A stretch of DNA of 23,405 nt from Nitrospiraceae bacterium (GCA_011391455.1 JAABQN010000005.1:1-23405); one strand, 5' to 3'; numbered from the stretch's first letter, positions 5,912 through 14,291 are shown. Notes: generated from the letters alone by a model not told the origin. A program made the numbers and translations.

Positions 5912-6907
5912 TCAGCGCTGCGGGCTGGTGCCGCGTTCTTGAATTGTTGAACCGACACTCGAGTCACCGAGGCTTGAGCCTACCCCGGAACCGCCGAAGC
6001 TCGATCCCACCGTCGAATCAGACAGGCTAGATCCCACGGTAGAACGTTGCAGTGAAGAGCTAACCGCCGAAGACGACTCACTGTTGAATGTCGACTCTCC
6101 GATCGAAGGTCCGGCGCGACCCGTCCCGCCGATGGCGAAGCCGGTCGGCCCGGATGCGCCGATCTCGTGGCTATGGCGGGTGGAGGCTCCGATATCTTGT
6201 CCGGTTACGCCTTCCCCTCCAATGGTGTTGCCGGTCTTTGGAGTTTTTCCGATACTCGGCCCTGCCGCTGGTGCACTGCCGATACTGGCGCCAGTTTTTG
6301 GTCCTGTCGACAGCTTTGGTGCGCGGATATCTCGCTCAATGGATTCCTCCATCTCGCGAATAGCCTGAGCGGCTCGTCCGGACTCTTCAAAGTCGCCGGA
6401 TTCGCGGGCGTTGCTAATGGTGCCAATGCGATTGAGAGTGGCGCGCAGCTTTTTGATGTCCGATCGGGCCTTCGCCACTGGCAGGATCATTTCCCGCAGC
6501 ATGATGCCGCGGGATGCCATCGAGTGATTGGAGAGCTTGGCCTGCGTGGACTTGAGCAGATCGCCCACCTCATCGCCTACCTCGTCGATTCGTTGAAGCT
6601 CGGAGACGTCTGTCTTGCAGCATTCAAGAAGTTGGTGGTATCGGCTGAGGAAAGCGGACACATCACTTTGGAGGTTTTCGATTTTGAAATCTGTTGGTTC
6701 GCGCTGAGGCTGCAGCGAATCGTCGCCCTGGTTTGGCTGCTTCTCATCGACGAGAGGTACGCAGCCTGGCGCCGGCCTAGCTGAATATTGCTGGTCAGAC
6801 TTGCGATCGGGACAGTAGTAAATGGTTGAGGCGGATTGGGCAAGATCGGGGAGGAGCCAGCCGAATGTGATGGTCATAATTAGGAAGAGATGTTGCCTGA
6901 TTTGCAT
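5912..6907 (-). CDS. Secreted low-complexity protein with two tandem peptide-repeat arrays
   Basis: The chosen start is the ATG at 6907. It has a GGGGAGA ribosome binding site 8 nt upstream and begins a clear signal peptide (MQIRQHLFLIMTITFGWLLP, cleavage near residue 25). The mature 331-residue precursor has three parts. First is a short Cys-containing segment (STIYYCPDRKSDQQYSARPA, then PGCVPL) that resembles small periplasmic DUF4124-type motifs. Next is a charged helical region (about 70-195). Last are residues 201-270, seven 10-residue repeats ending in IG, followed by residues 280-324, five 9-residue repeats (STVGSSLSD type). I do not know a family for the whole. It diverges from the dcw promoter and may act in the envelope, but this is inference. 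Confidence 0.75.
   Translation of the reverse strand: MQIRQHLFLIMTITFGWLLPDLAQSASTIYYCPDRKSDQQYSARPAPGCVPLVDEKQPNQGDDSLQPQREPTDFKIENLQSDVSAFLSRYHQLLECCKTDVSELQRIDEVGDEVGDLLKSTQAKLSNHSMASRGIMLREMILPVAKARSDIKKLRATLNRIGTISNARESGDFEESGRAAQAIREMEESIERDIRAPKLSTGPKTGASIGSAPAAGPSIGKTPKTGNTIGGEGVTGQDIGASTRHSHEIGASGPTGFAIGGTGRAGPSIGESTFNSESSSAVSSSLQRSTVGSSLSDSTVGSSFGGSGVGSSLGDSSVGSTIQERGTSPQR
5936..6070 (-). repeat. Five tandem 9-residue coding repeats
   Basis: This stretch encodes residues 280-324 of the secreted protein: SAVSSSLQR, STVGSSLSD, STVGSSFGG, SGVGSSLGD and SSVGSTIQE. The 27-nt period is exact across all five units with no length change. Diversity at the DNA level is high, suggesting an old array kept in register and not a recent slippage expansion. 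Confidence 0.8.
6098..6307 (-). repeat. Seven tandem 10-residue coding repeats
   Basis: Residues 201-270 of the secreted protein form seven consecutive units of exactly ten residues, each ending in IG: TGPKTGASIG, SAPAAGPSIG, KTPKTGNTIG, GEGVTGQDIG, ASTRHSHEIG, ASGPTGFAIG and GTGRAGPSIG. The regular isoleucine-glycine spacing suggests a repetitive extended or solenoid-like structure. The structural reading is inference. Confidence 0.85.
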
Positions 6908-7087
6908 AGCCACATTCTCCCCCTGAAACCAGAAAAATGCAATCAAACCAGCCTGCTTTGTATTGCGACACCCTCTCTTGGACAGCGGTATCAGCTGCCG
7001 GCACCTTCAAAAACTCAAGATACTTTGTCATTAGGACAAGGATCAAGCGAGCAGTAAGAAGAGTCTCATAAGTCCATGAATTTGCTA

Positions 7088-7115
7088 TTGACAAGTCTTT
7101 GAGTGGGTGTATACT
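7088..7115 (+). promoter_or_regulatory. Sigma70-type promoter of the dcw cluster
   Basis: TTGACA (7088-7093) and TATACT (7110-7115) are separated by 16 nt, a near-perfect housekeeping promoter. Predicted transcription would start near 7122, about 40 nt before rsmH. It sits in the gap between the divergent secreted-protein gene and rsmH and would drive the tightly packed genes downstream. Confidence 0.8.
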
Positions 7116-7124
7116 GCGCCAAAC

Positions 7125-7150
7125 GTGGGAGAAAGTGGGTGAGTCTGGAT
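7125..7150 (+). promoter_or_regulatory. Putative MraZ operator (three TGGGN-type boxes, 10-nt period)
   Basis: TGGGA (7126-7130), TGGGT (7136-7140) and TGGAT (7146-7150) are spaced exactly 10 nt apart, with 5-nt spacers. The third differs from TGGGN at one base. E. coli MraZ is known to bind direct TGGGN repeats with 5-nt spacers just downstream of its promoter. Here they overlap or follow the predicted start site of the dcw promoter. Another TGGGT lies at 7104-7108 within the promoter spacer. No mraZ gene adjoins, so MraZ would act in trans. Confidence 0.6.
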
Positions 7151-7161
7151 AGTTCTAATCT

Positions 7162-8076
7162 ATGGATGATCGGCATTCCCCTGTCATGTCCTCAGAGGTG
7201 CTGTATTGGCTTCTGGGTGATGGGCGGAAGATCTTCCTTGATTGTACGGTGGGATACAGTGGGCATGCTGAAAAACTGCTTGAGGGAAGCGGCCCTGATG
7301 GGAGGCTCGTTGGCCTCGACCGGGACAGATCGGCTATTGAAGCTAGTCGGCAAAGGCTCTCGCGGTTCGGCGCTCGCGCAATTCTGATTCATGGTCATTT
7401 CATGGAATTGAAACAACATCTATCGGCGCAGGGATTGGCGCAGGTCGACGGAATTGTTTTTGACCTTGGCGTGTCCTCGCCTCAACTCGATGAACCGGCG
7501 CGCGGATTCAGTTTTCAACAGGATGGGCCTCTCGACATGCGCATGGATCAATCCATAGGCGGGACCGCAGCTGATCTGATCAATCGGTGGCCGGAAGTGC
7601 AGTTGGCCGACGCGATTTTTCAGTTCGGTGAAGAACGGTTTTCCCGGCGAATTGCTCGTGCCATCGTCCGCGCGCGTGAACGCCATCCGTTAGGGACAAC
7701 GAAGGAGTTGGTATCCGTGATCGAGGGGGCTGTCCCTGCAAATTATCGGCATGGCCGGCTCCACTGTGCTACCCGCACCTTCCAAGCCCTTCGCATTTCA
7801 GTGAATCAGGAGCTTGATTGCCTCGAACCGGCCTTGTGCGATGCGGCGGATGTGTTGTCTCCCGGCGGTCGGCTCTGTGTGATTTCATTCCATTCGCTCG
7901 AAGATCGGATTGTGAAGCATACGTTTCGGGCGCTCTCCGGCAAGGAGGATCCTGCATTGGTGGTGCTCACCAAGAAGCCGCAGGTTTCTACCAGTGAAGA
8001 ATCAGACCGGAATCCCCGCTCCCGCAGTGCCAAGTTGCGGGCTGCCCAGCGGGTCTCCAAGGAGGGTCACTCATGA
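7162..8076 (+). CDS. rsmH: 16S rRNA (cytosine-1402 N4) methyltransferase RsmH (MraW)
   Basis: This 304-residue protein has the usual length and motifs of RsmH. The opening HSPVMSSEVLYWL fits the family N-terminus and supports the ATG at 7162 despite a weak ribosome binding site. The SAM-binding segment is FLDCTVGYSGHAEKLL, and VDGIVFDLGVSSPQLD follows. GFSFQQDGPLDMRMD, RTFQALRISVNQEL and ISFHSLEDRIVKHTF complete the pattern. The enzyme methylates C1402 in the ribosomal P-site region. It is the first gene of the cluster here, whereas mraZ commonly precedes it. The stop overlaps the ftsL start (ATGA). Confidence 0.97.
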   Translation: MDDRHSPVMSSEVLYWLLGDGRKIFLDCTVGYSGHAEKLLEGSGPDGRLVGLDRDRSAIEASRQRLSRFGARAILIHGHFMELKQHLSAQGLAQVDGIVFDLGVSSPQLDEPARGFSFQQDGPLDMRMDQSIGGTAADLINRWPEVQLADAIFQFGEERFSRRIARAIVRARERHPLGTTKELVSVIEGAVPANYRHGRLHCATRTFQALRISVNQELDCLEPALCDAADVLSPGGRLCVISFHSLEDRIVKHTFRALSGKEDPALVVLTKKPQVSTSEESDRNPRSRSAKLRAAQRVSKEGHS

Positions 8077-8408
8077 AGATGTTGACGATTGTGGCCGGCG
8101 TGTTGCTGGTCTTCATGTTTGTGTGGGAACGCGTCGATGTCGTTCGGGTGGGCTATCAGATCGAACGATTGAAAACCCAGAAAGTGTTGCTGGAGCGAGA
8201 GCGGGACCAATTGCAAGTGAAGTTTTCCGCGCTGACAGCCCCCGAGCGAATCGCGAAAGTGGCGACGGAAAAGTTGGGACTCATTCCGCCACAGCAGGGG
8301 CAAGTGCTGATGGTGCATCAGCAGGAAGAAACTCCGGGCCCGGTAATCCCACCCATAGTGCAAGTCCGTCTGGCGAGACATGATTCAACCGTGAGGAGGA
8401 ACGAGTGA
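8073..8408 (+). CDS. ftsL: Cell division protein FtsL
   Basis: This 111-residue bitopic protein has the FtsL layout. One N-terminal transmembrane segment (TIVAGVLLVFMFVWERV, about residues 5-21) is followed by a leucine-rich coiled coil (YQIERLKTQKVLLERERDQL). The conserved stretch LTAPERIAKVATEKLGLIPP comes next, then a variable polar tail. FtsL pairs with FtsB in the periplasm and links FtsQ to FtsW/FtsI. Sequence similarity in this family is low, so identity leans on topology, the APERI-LGL motif and position between rsmH and ftsI. The start has an AAGGAGGG ribosome binding site and overlaps the rsmH stop; its own stop overlaps the ftsI GTG. Confidence 0.88.
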   Translation: MKMLTIVAGVLLVFMFVWERVDVVRVGYQIERLKTQKVLLERERDQLQVKFSALTAPERIAKVATEKLGLIPPQQGQVLMVHQQEETPGPVIPPIVQVRLARHDSTVRRNE

Positions 8409-10123
8409 CTTCCGGTCCCTCTCGCAGTCGTCGCTATCTGATGCTGTTCCTGCTCTTCTGCGGGTTCGGCATCATTCTATTCCGGCTGGTCACGCTCCAA
8501 GTGCTTCAAGCTGCAGAACTCACGGCCAAGGCCGATCGGCAACATCAAAAGACTGTGTCCTTCGAAGGAGCCAGAGGCATGGTATCGGATCGGCACGGCA
8601 AAGTGCTTGCCATGAACATGGAGGTGCCATCCGTGTTCGGGGTCCCGACGTCACTGGAGAGCCCGTCGATTGTCGCCCGCCACCTCTCTCCGGTGCTCCA
8701 TATGCGAAGCGATGAGCTTGAGAGAAAGCTTCGGCAAGACAAGAGCTTCGTGTGGTTGGCACGAAAGGTTGATCCTGAGCAGGGCCGTCGGCTTGAACAA
8801 TTGTCGTTGGACGGCATCGGCGTGGTGATGGAGGGACGGCGGTTTTATCCCAAGGGCCCGTTACTGGCCCATGTCCTCGGATTTTCCGGAATGGACGGGC
8901 AGGGACTTGAGGGACTCGAGCGCCGATACGATTCGCATCTGCATGGAGAAAAGCGAGTCACCGTGTTGCAGCGGGATGCGTTAGGCCGAACGGTGTTTCC
9001 CAAGGGTGTGGCGGAGCAAGCGCCGACGCCGGGACATGCCCTTACGCTGACCGTCGATGAGGTCATTCAATATATTGCAGAAAAAGAACTCGAAGAGGCC
9101 GTCACCCATACTCATGCCAAGTCCGGGACGATCATCGTCATGGAGCCGCAATCTGGTGCGATTCTCGCGATGGCCGTCAGTCCACGATTCGACCCGAATG
9201 TCGTGGCCGCGTTGACGCCGGATCGGTGGCGCAATCGTGCTTTGACGGATACGTATGAGCCTGGGTCGACCATGAAAATAGTGGTTGCAGCCGCAGCGCT
9301 TGAAGAAAAAGTGATGACACCCAGCACCATGGTCTTTGGTGAAAACGGCCGTATGGTGATCGCAAATACGACGATTCATGACCATGACAAATTGGGCTGG
9401 ATGACGTTCTCTGAGGCGATTCAGAAATCCAGCAATATCGGCGTCGCTAAAGTCGGGATGGCCCTCGGAGAGCAGCGGCTCTATCGCTACCTTCAAGTAT
9501 TCGGATTCGGTCAACGCACTGAGATCGACTTGCCGGGCGAAGTGAACGGACTGTTGAAGGCGCCCAAAGACTGGGGGCGCCGATCGCTGGCGTCGATTTC
9601 GATAGGACAAGAGATCGGGGTGACGCCGCTGCAGATGGTATCGGCAGTGGCGGCGCTCGCCAATGGAGGTGTCATGATGAAGCCCTACGTGGTGTCCGAA
9701 GTGCGCGACCAGAAAGGCCGCGTACTCAGGGAAGTACTACCACAAGTGAAGCGGCGCGTCGTGTCACCGGAGACGGCCAGGACAATGACAACAGTGCTGG
9801 AGGGTGTGGTGACGAACGGGACCGGAAGCAAGGCGGCTATCCCGGGTTTTCGCGTGGCAGGTAAAACCGGGACCGCGCAAAAAATCGATTCGCGAACCGG
9901 CGCCTATTCCTCCACGCAGTTTGTTGGATCGTTTGTCGGGTACGTACCGGCGGAATCTCCTCGGCTGGCGATGATCGTGATTCTGGATGAGCCTCAAGGC
10001 GAATCCTGGGGCGGGACCGTGGCTGCGCCGGTTTTTCGGCTGGTTGGGGAGCAGGTGCTTAACTATCTTGGTGTGTCCAGAGACGACACGGTAAAAATCG
10101 CATTGGCGATGAAGGACCACTAA
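8405..10123 (+). CDS. ftsI: Septal peptidoglycan transpeptidase FtsI (PBP3)
   Basis: This 572-residue class B penicillin-binding protein has a short basic cytoplasmic end and one TM anchor (about residues 11-30). The N-terminal dimerisation-type domain contains RGMVSDRHGKVLA and FYPKGPLLAHVLGF. The transpeptidase domain carries all three active-site motifs: S288-T-M-K, S342-S-N and K487-T-G. There are no PASTA domains, as in Gram-negative FtsI. It crosslinks septal peptidoglycan with the glycosyltransferase FtsW encoded nearby. The GTG start is backed by GAGGAGGA four nt upstream and overlaps the ftsL stop. Confidence 0.95.
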   Translation: MTSGPSRSRRYLMLFLLFCGFGIILFRLVTLQVLQAAELTAKADRQHQKTVSFEGARGMVSDRHGKVLAMNMEVPSVFGVPTSLESPSIVARHLSPVLHMRSDELERKLRQDKSFVWLARKVDPEQGRRLEQLSLDGIGVVMEGRRFYPKGPLLAHVLGFSGMDGQGLEGLERRYDSHLHGEKRVTVLQRDALGRTVFPKGVAEQAPTPGHALTLTVDEVIQYIAEKELEEAVTHTHAKSGTIIVMEPQSGAILAMAVSPRFDPNVVAALTPDRWRNRALTDTYEPGSTMKIVVAAAALEEKVMTPSTMVFGENGRMVIANTTIHDHDKLGWMTFSEAIQKSSNIGVAKVGMALGEQRLYRYLQVFGFGQRTEIDLPGEVNGLLKAPKDWGRRSLASISIGQEIGVTPLQMVSAVAALANGGVMMKPYVVSEVRDQKGRVLREVLPQVKRRVVSPETARTMTTVLEGVVTNGTGSKAAIPGFRVAGKTGTAQKIDSRTGAYSSTQFVGSFVGYVPAESPRLAMIVILDEPQGESWGGTVAAPVFRLVGEQVLNYLGVSRDDTVKIALAMKDH

Positions 10124-10129
10124 AGGAAT

Positions 10130-11647
10130 ATGGCGCGCAATCCCATCACTCTCATGCAGTTGCTCGCGGGGCTTCGCGGGCAGGCCGAGATTCTTGAGCA
10201 GCGTGGCGACGTGAATCTCCCGGTGCATGCGATCACGGACGATTCGCGGGCTGTGACGGCCGGGAGTCTCTTTGTCGCCGTCAAGGGCGAGCGGGTCGAT
10301 GGCCACAGATTTGTCGAGCAGGCCATCAAGGCCGGCGCGGTTGCGGTGGTCGCGCAGGCGACCGTGGCATCGGGGCCGTTACCGTTTGTGCAGGTGGCTG
10401 ATTCACGTAAGGCGCTCGGTCTTCTCGGCAGCCGGTTTCATGGAGATCCTTCCGCCCGTCTTAAGATGATCGGTGTGACCGGCACGAATGGGAAGACGAC
10501 GACGACATACCTCTGCAAGTCATTACTGGAAGGGATCGGCCGGCAGGTAGGATTGATCGGCACGGTGGGTTACCAGATCGGGCAGGAGACGTTTCCTGCC
10601 TCGCACACGACGCCCGGCGCACTCGATCTTCAAGCGCTCTTGGCGAAGATGGTCGAGGGCGGACTGACCGATGCAGTGATGGAAGTATCGTCCCACGCGC
10701 TTGCGTTAGACCGGACAGCGGGGTGCGAGTATGACGTGGCGGTCTTCACGAACCTTACGCAGGATCACCTCGACTTTCATCACACCATGGACGAGTACTT
10801 TGCGGCAAAATTACGGCTCTTTACCGGATTGGCCGGAGGGCAGAAGACCGGGAAGCGCGCGATTGTCAATTTGGACGATCCCAGAGGGGTTGCGATCCGG
10901 GCAGCCTGTCCCGTGCCGGTCTGGGGTTATGCCATTAAGAGCCAGGCCGATCTCAAGGCGGAACGAGTGCGTCTCTCGCTTGCCGGGACCGCTTTTACTG
11001 CGGCGACTCCATCGGGATCGTTTGCTGTCGAGAGCCGGTTGGTCGGGGAGCACAACGTCTATAACTTATTGGGAGCGATTGGGGTGGCATTGCATAGTGG
11101 AGCGACATCCGATCAGGTCCGCGAAGCGGCCGCCCAGATTACCAATGTCCCTGGTCGCTTCGAGCGGGTCTCTTCCGGGCAAGATTTTACCGTCGTCGTC
11201 GATTATGCCCATACAGAAGATGCGCTCCTCCGTCTGCTGACGGCCGCCCAGACGTTGAAGACCGGGCGGATCATTACCGTGTTCGGCTGCGGTGGCGATC
11301 GGGATCGAGGGAAGCGGCCCAAGATGGGTCGTGCCGCCGTGGAATACAGCGACGTGGTGATCCTGACGTCGGATAACCCTCGAACCGAGGATCCGATGGC
11401 GATCCTCCATGAGGTTGAGATCGGCGTGCGCGATGCGCTGGAGCGCCGCAATCATGTGCAGTATCACATGGTGCCGGATCGCCGTGAGGCGATCGGCGCA
11501 GCGATCCACGAGGCGCGTCGAGACGATATGGTACTCATCGCCGGCAAGGGGCATGAGGATTATCAAATCATCGGTACCAAGAAGTTTCATTTTGACGACC
11601 GTGAGGTGGCACGCGAAGCGATTCAGCAATTGCAGGATTGCGCATGA
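10130..11647 (+). CDS. murE: UDP-MurNAc-L-Ala-D-Glu:meso-diaminopimelate ligase MurE
   Basis: This 505-residue Mur ligase has the P-loop GTNGKTTT at residues 118-125 and an N-terminal UDP-binding domain (ITDDSRAVTAGSLFVAVKGE). The central EVSSHALALDR and FTNLTQDHLDFH motifs are present, and the C-terminal domain has VVDYAHTEDAL and FGCGGDRDRGKRPKMG. The DNPR motif (D415-R418) is the signature of meso-diaminopimelate specificity, so the peptidoglycan should be DAP type. It adds the third residue of the stem peptide in the cytoplasm. It begins 6 nt after ftsI, and its stop overlaps the preferred murF start. Confidence 0.97.
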   Translation: MARNPITLMQLLAGLRGQAEILEQRGDVNLPVHAITDDSRAVTAGSLFVAVKGERVDGHRFVEQAIKAGAVAVVAQATVASGPLPFVQVADSRKALGLLGSRFHGDPSARLKMIGVTGTNGKTTTTYLCKSLLEGIGRQVGLIGTVGYQIGQETFPASHTTPGALDLQALLAKMVEGGLTDAVMEVSSHALALDRTAGCEYDVAVFTNLTQDHLDFHHTMDEYFAAKLRLFTGLAGGQKTGKRAIVNLDDPRGVAIRAACPVPVWGYAIKSQADLKAERVRLSLAGTAFTAATPSGSFAVESRLVGEHNVYNLLGAIGVALHSGATSDQVREAAAQITNVPGRFERVSSGQDFTVVVDYAHTEDALLRLLTAAQTLKTGRIITVFGCGGDRDRGKRPKMGRAAVEYSDVVILTSDNPRTEDPMAILHEVEIGVRDALERRNHVQYHMVPDRREAIGAAIHEARRDDMVLIAGKGHEDYQIIGTKKFHFDDREVAREAIQQLQDCA

Positions 11648-13143
11648 GAGTCCAGGCCACGGTCGGGATTGCGCAAGGCGAGGGGGCAATGGGGCTTTTT
11701 ACGGTCGAGGAGTTACGGGAAGTCATCAGCGTGAAAGTACTTGCAGGGCCGGACACGGTATCGGGGAAGCGTCGCATCAGACAGATCAGCACGGATTCCC
11801 GATCAGTCCGCCGCGGCGATCTCTTTGTCGCGCTCAGAGGCGATCGATTCGATGGTCATGAGTTTGTGCCGGCCGTACTTGCGCAGGGTGCAGCGGGAGC
11901 CATCGTCCACGATGAGTACCGCCTTCCTGCACGCTCCGCAGCAGTACGCCGGATCGAGGGACCGTCTGCGCCCTTTCTCTTCGGTGTGCGCGATCCGTTG
12001 TTTGCCTACCAGCAGTTAGCGACACATTATCGTAGTCGGTTCACGATTCCCATGGTGGCGGTGACCGGAAGCAACGGCAAGACGACGACGAAAGATATGG
12101 TGGCGGCGGTGTTGGCTCAGCGGTGGTCTGTGCTGAAGACCGAGGGGAATTTCAATAATCGGATCGGCGTGCCCTCCACGCTGTTTCGGCTGACGGCTCG
12201 CCATCAGGCAGCCGTCATTGAGATGGGGGTGGATCAGCAGGGGCAGACGACCAGGCTCTGTGAGATTGTCAGACCCACGGTTGGGCTGATCACCAATATC
12301 GGCCCCGATCATCTCGAGTTTTTCGGAAACATGGAAGGATCGGCGCAGGCGAAGGCGGAATTGTTGGACATGCTTCCGTCCGATGGCACGGCAATTTTGA
12401 ACGCCGACGATACCTACTTTGACTACCTTGCCGCGCGTGCGCAGTGTCGTGTCATGTCGTTTGGATTGTCGGAGATGGCCGATGTCCGTGCGAGCGGGAT
12501 CATGTCCGATGCGCGCCAAGGCACGACCTTTCGCTTGCACCTCCCTGGAAAGAGCCGTCCCACGACCGTTCGAATCAAGGTGCATGGCACGCATAACGTT
12601 ACCAATGCGCTGGCTGCGGCAGCCGTGGGCGTCTCGTTGAACTTGTCCGGGTCGATGATCGCCCAAGGGCTGGGTCGATTCCGTCCCGCCGCGATGCGGT
12701 CGCAGGTGGTGACTCATCACGGCGTCCATATCATCAACGATTGCTACAACGCCAACCCTGCATCAATGAAAGCCGCGCTTCAATTGCTGGCCCAGTGGAG
12801 CCCTGCGCGCGAACGGATTGCCGTGCTGGGTGACATGTTAGAGCTTGGCTCTCAAACAGCCAAGCTGCACCGGGATGTTGGAGAGTTTCTGGCTCTGCAA
12901 GGGCTGTCGAGACTGATCGTCTGCGGGACGTTGGGGCGGGATATCGCGGCGGGAGCCCGACTGGGTGGAATGGCAGGTTCGCAGATAGATGAAGTGATGG
13001 ATGCGTCTACTGCGGCTGATCGCCTCAAGAAGATTGTACGGCAAGGTGACGTGGTGTTGGTGAAGGCCTCTCGTGGGATGAAAATGGAACAGGTTGTGCA
13101 AGTTCTAACGGGGATGAGGGCAGTCATTAAGCAGGCATCGTAA
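11644..13143 (+). CDS. murF: UDP-MurNAc-tripeptide:D-Ala-D-Ala ligase MurF
   Basis: MurF adds D-Ala-D-Ala to the tripeptide precursor using ATP. Motifs are the P-loop GSNGKTTT from residue 142, then EMGVDQQGQ, TNIGPDHLEFFG, HGTHNVTNALAAAAVG and the C-terminal INDCYNANPASMKAAL with VLGDMLELG. I chose the ATG at 11644. It overlaps the murE stop (ATGA) and has AGGA 6 nt upstream, giving 499 residues. A later ATG at 11689 (MGLFTVEELREV) matches the usual family N-terminus and follows GAGGGG, so it is a fair alternative. A 67-nt gap with a small hairpin follows before mraY. Confidence 0.95.
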   Translation: MRVQATVGIAQGEGAMGLFTVEELREVISVKVLAGPDTVSGKRRIRQISTDSRSVRRGDLFVALRGDRFDGHEFVPAVLAQGAAGAIVHDEYRLPARSAAVRRIEGPSAPFLFGVRDPLFAYQQLATHYRSRFTIPMVAVTGSNGKTTTKDMVAAVLAQRWSVLKTEGNFNNRIGVPSTLFRLTARHQAAVIEMGVDQQGQTTRLCEIVRPTVGLITNIGPDHLEFFGNMEGSAQAKAELLDMLPSDGTAILNADDTYFDYLAARAQCRVMSFGLSEMADVRASGIMSDARQGTTFRLHLPGKSRPTTVRIKVHGTHNVTNALAAAAVGVSLNLSGSMIAQGLGRFRPAAMRSQVVTHHGVHIINDCYNANPASMKAALQLLAQWSPARERIAVLGDMLELGSQTAKLHRDVGEFLALQGLSRLIVCGTLGRDIAAGARLGGMAGSQIDEVMDASTAADRLKKIVRQGDVVLVKASRGMKMEQVVQVLTGMRAVIKQAS

Positions 13144-13144
13144 G

Positions 13145-13165
13145 GAGTCGGCGTCCATCCGACTC
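13145..13165. other. Intercistronic hairpin between murF and mraY
   Basis: GAGTCGG (13145-13151) pairs exactly with CCGACTC (13159-13165) across a 7-nt loop, right after the murF stop in one of the larger gaps of the cluster. No T-tract follows, so it is not a classical terminator. It might be an mRNA processing or stability element. Confidence 0.4.
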
Positions 13166-13210
13166 AAGGGCTGGTCCGATCGGCCGGCTCATATTTAAGG
13201 TAAAGAACGC

Positions 13211-14287
13211 ATGCTCTATAACTGGCTGTATCCGTTTCATACGGATTATTCATTCCTGAACGTCTTTCGATATTTGAGTTTTCGGATCATCTATGCGGCC
13301 GTGACGGCGTTCTTGATCGCCTTTGTGCTGGCCCCCTGGGTGATCAAGAAATTACAAGACATTAAGTTGGGCCAGCAGATTCGCGGTGACGGCCCCAAAA
13401 GTCACCTAGCGAAAAGCGGCACGCCCACCATGGGCGGGATTCTCATCCTCTTCGCGGTGGTCCTCTCGACGCTTCTGTGGAGCGATATCGGGAAGCCGTA
13501 TGTCTGGCTTGTGCTCGCCGCCATGCTGGGGTTTGGGGCGATTGGATTTGCCGACGACTATCTCAAGTTCATCAAGACCCAATCAAAGGGATTGTCGGTG
13601 GGACAGAAACTCACGGCGCAAGTGGCGATGGCCTTGGCGATCGCATTGGTCCTCTATTTTCTGCCTGGCTATACGACCAAGCTCAGTATCCCGTTTTTCA
13701 AGAATTTCGTTCCGGATCTCGGCTGGCTGTATGTCGCCTTTGCTGTAATCGTCATTGTCGGAAGTTCTAATGCTGTCAACCTGACCGACGGTCTCGATGG
13801 GTTAGCGATTGGCCCGGTCATGATCGCATCATTGGCCTATACGATCGTGGCTTATGTCGCCGGCCATCGCCTCATGTCGGACTATCTGCTCATTCCGCAC
13901 ATCGAAGGCGCAGGAGAACTTGCGGTGTTCACCGCCTCCATTCTGGGGGCAAGTCTGGGATTTCTGTGGTTCAACACCTATCCGGCTTCCGTATTCATGG
14001 GGGATGTGGGCTCGCTTCCGCTGGGAGCGGCGTTGGGTACGGTTGCGGTGATCAGCAAGCACGAGCTGCTGCTTCTGATGGTCGGCGGAGTGTTTGTGAT
14101 TGAAGCGGTCTCAGTCATTTTTCAGGTGATCTCGTTCAAGGCCCGCGGGAAACGAATTTTTCTCATGGCGCCCATCCATCATCACTTTGAGATGAAAGGA
14201 TGGGAGGAGCCCAAGGTTGTGGTGCGCTTGTGGATCATTGCCATTTTGTTGGCATTACTGAGCCTGAGTACCTTAAAGCTTCGGTGA
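13211..14287 (+). CDS. mraY: Phospho-MurNAc-pentapeptide transferase MraY
   Basis: This 358-residue polytopic membrane enzyme has the length and motifs of MraY. SGTPTMGGILILF lies near the N-terminus and GFADDYLKFIK carries the Asp pair. NAVNLTDGLDGLAIGPVMIA follows, then FMGDVGSLPLGAALG. The cytoplasmic HHHFEMKGW loop lies near the end. It transfers phospho-MurNAc-pentapeptide to undecaprenyl phosphate, making lipid I at the inner membrane. The ATG at 13211 follows a TAAGG sequence about 10 nt upstream. murD begins 4 nt after its stop. Confidence 0.97.
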   Translation: MLYNWLYPFHTDYSFLNVFRYLSFRIIYAAVTAFLIAFVLAPWVIKKLQDIKLGQQIRGDGPKSHLAKSGTPTMGGILILFAVVLSTLLWSDIGKPYVWLVLAAMLGFGAIGFADDYLKFIKTQSKGLSVGQKLTAQVAMALAIALVLYFLPGYTTKLSIPFFKNFVPDLGWLYVAFAVIVIVGSSNAVNLTDGLDGLAIGPVMIASLAYTIVAYVAGHRLMSDYLLIPHIEGAGELAVFTASILGASLGFLWFNTYPASVFMGDVGSLPLGAALGTVAVISKHELLLLMVGGVFVIEAVSVIFQVISFKARGKRIFLMAPIHHHFEMKGWEEPKVVVRLWIIAILLALLSLSTLKLR

Positions 14288-14291
14288 CGGC

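Noticed and set aside
6167..6784. 205-codon plus-strand open frame opposite the repeat-rich secreted gene
   Set aside because: The minus strand has a signal peptide, a good ribosome binding site and exact-period peptide repeats. The plus-strand frame has none of these.
7249..7264. GTGGGATACAGTGGGC, a second pair of TGGGN boxes at 10-nt spacing
   Set aside because: It lies inside rsmH and encodes the conserved SAM-binding loop (TVGYSGHAEK), so the spacing is better explained by protein coding.
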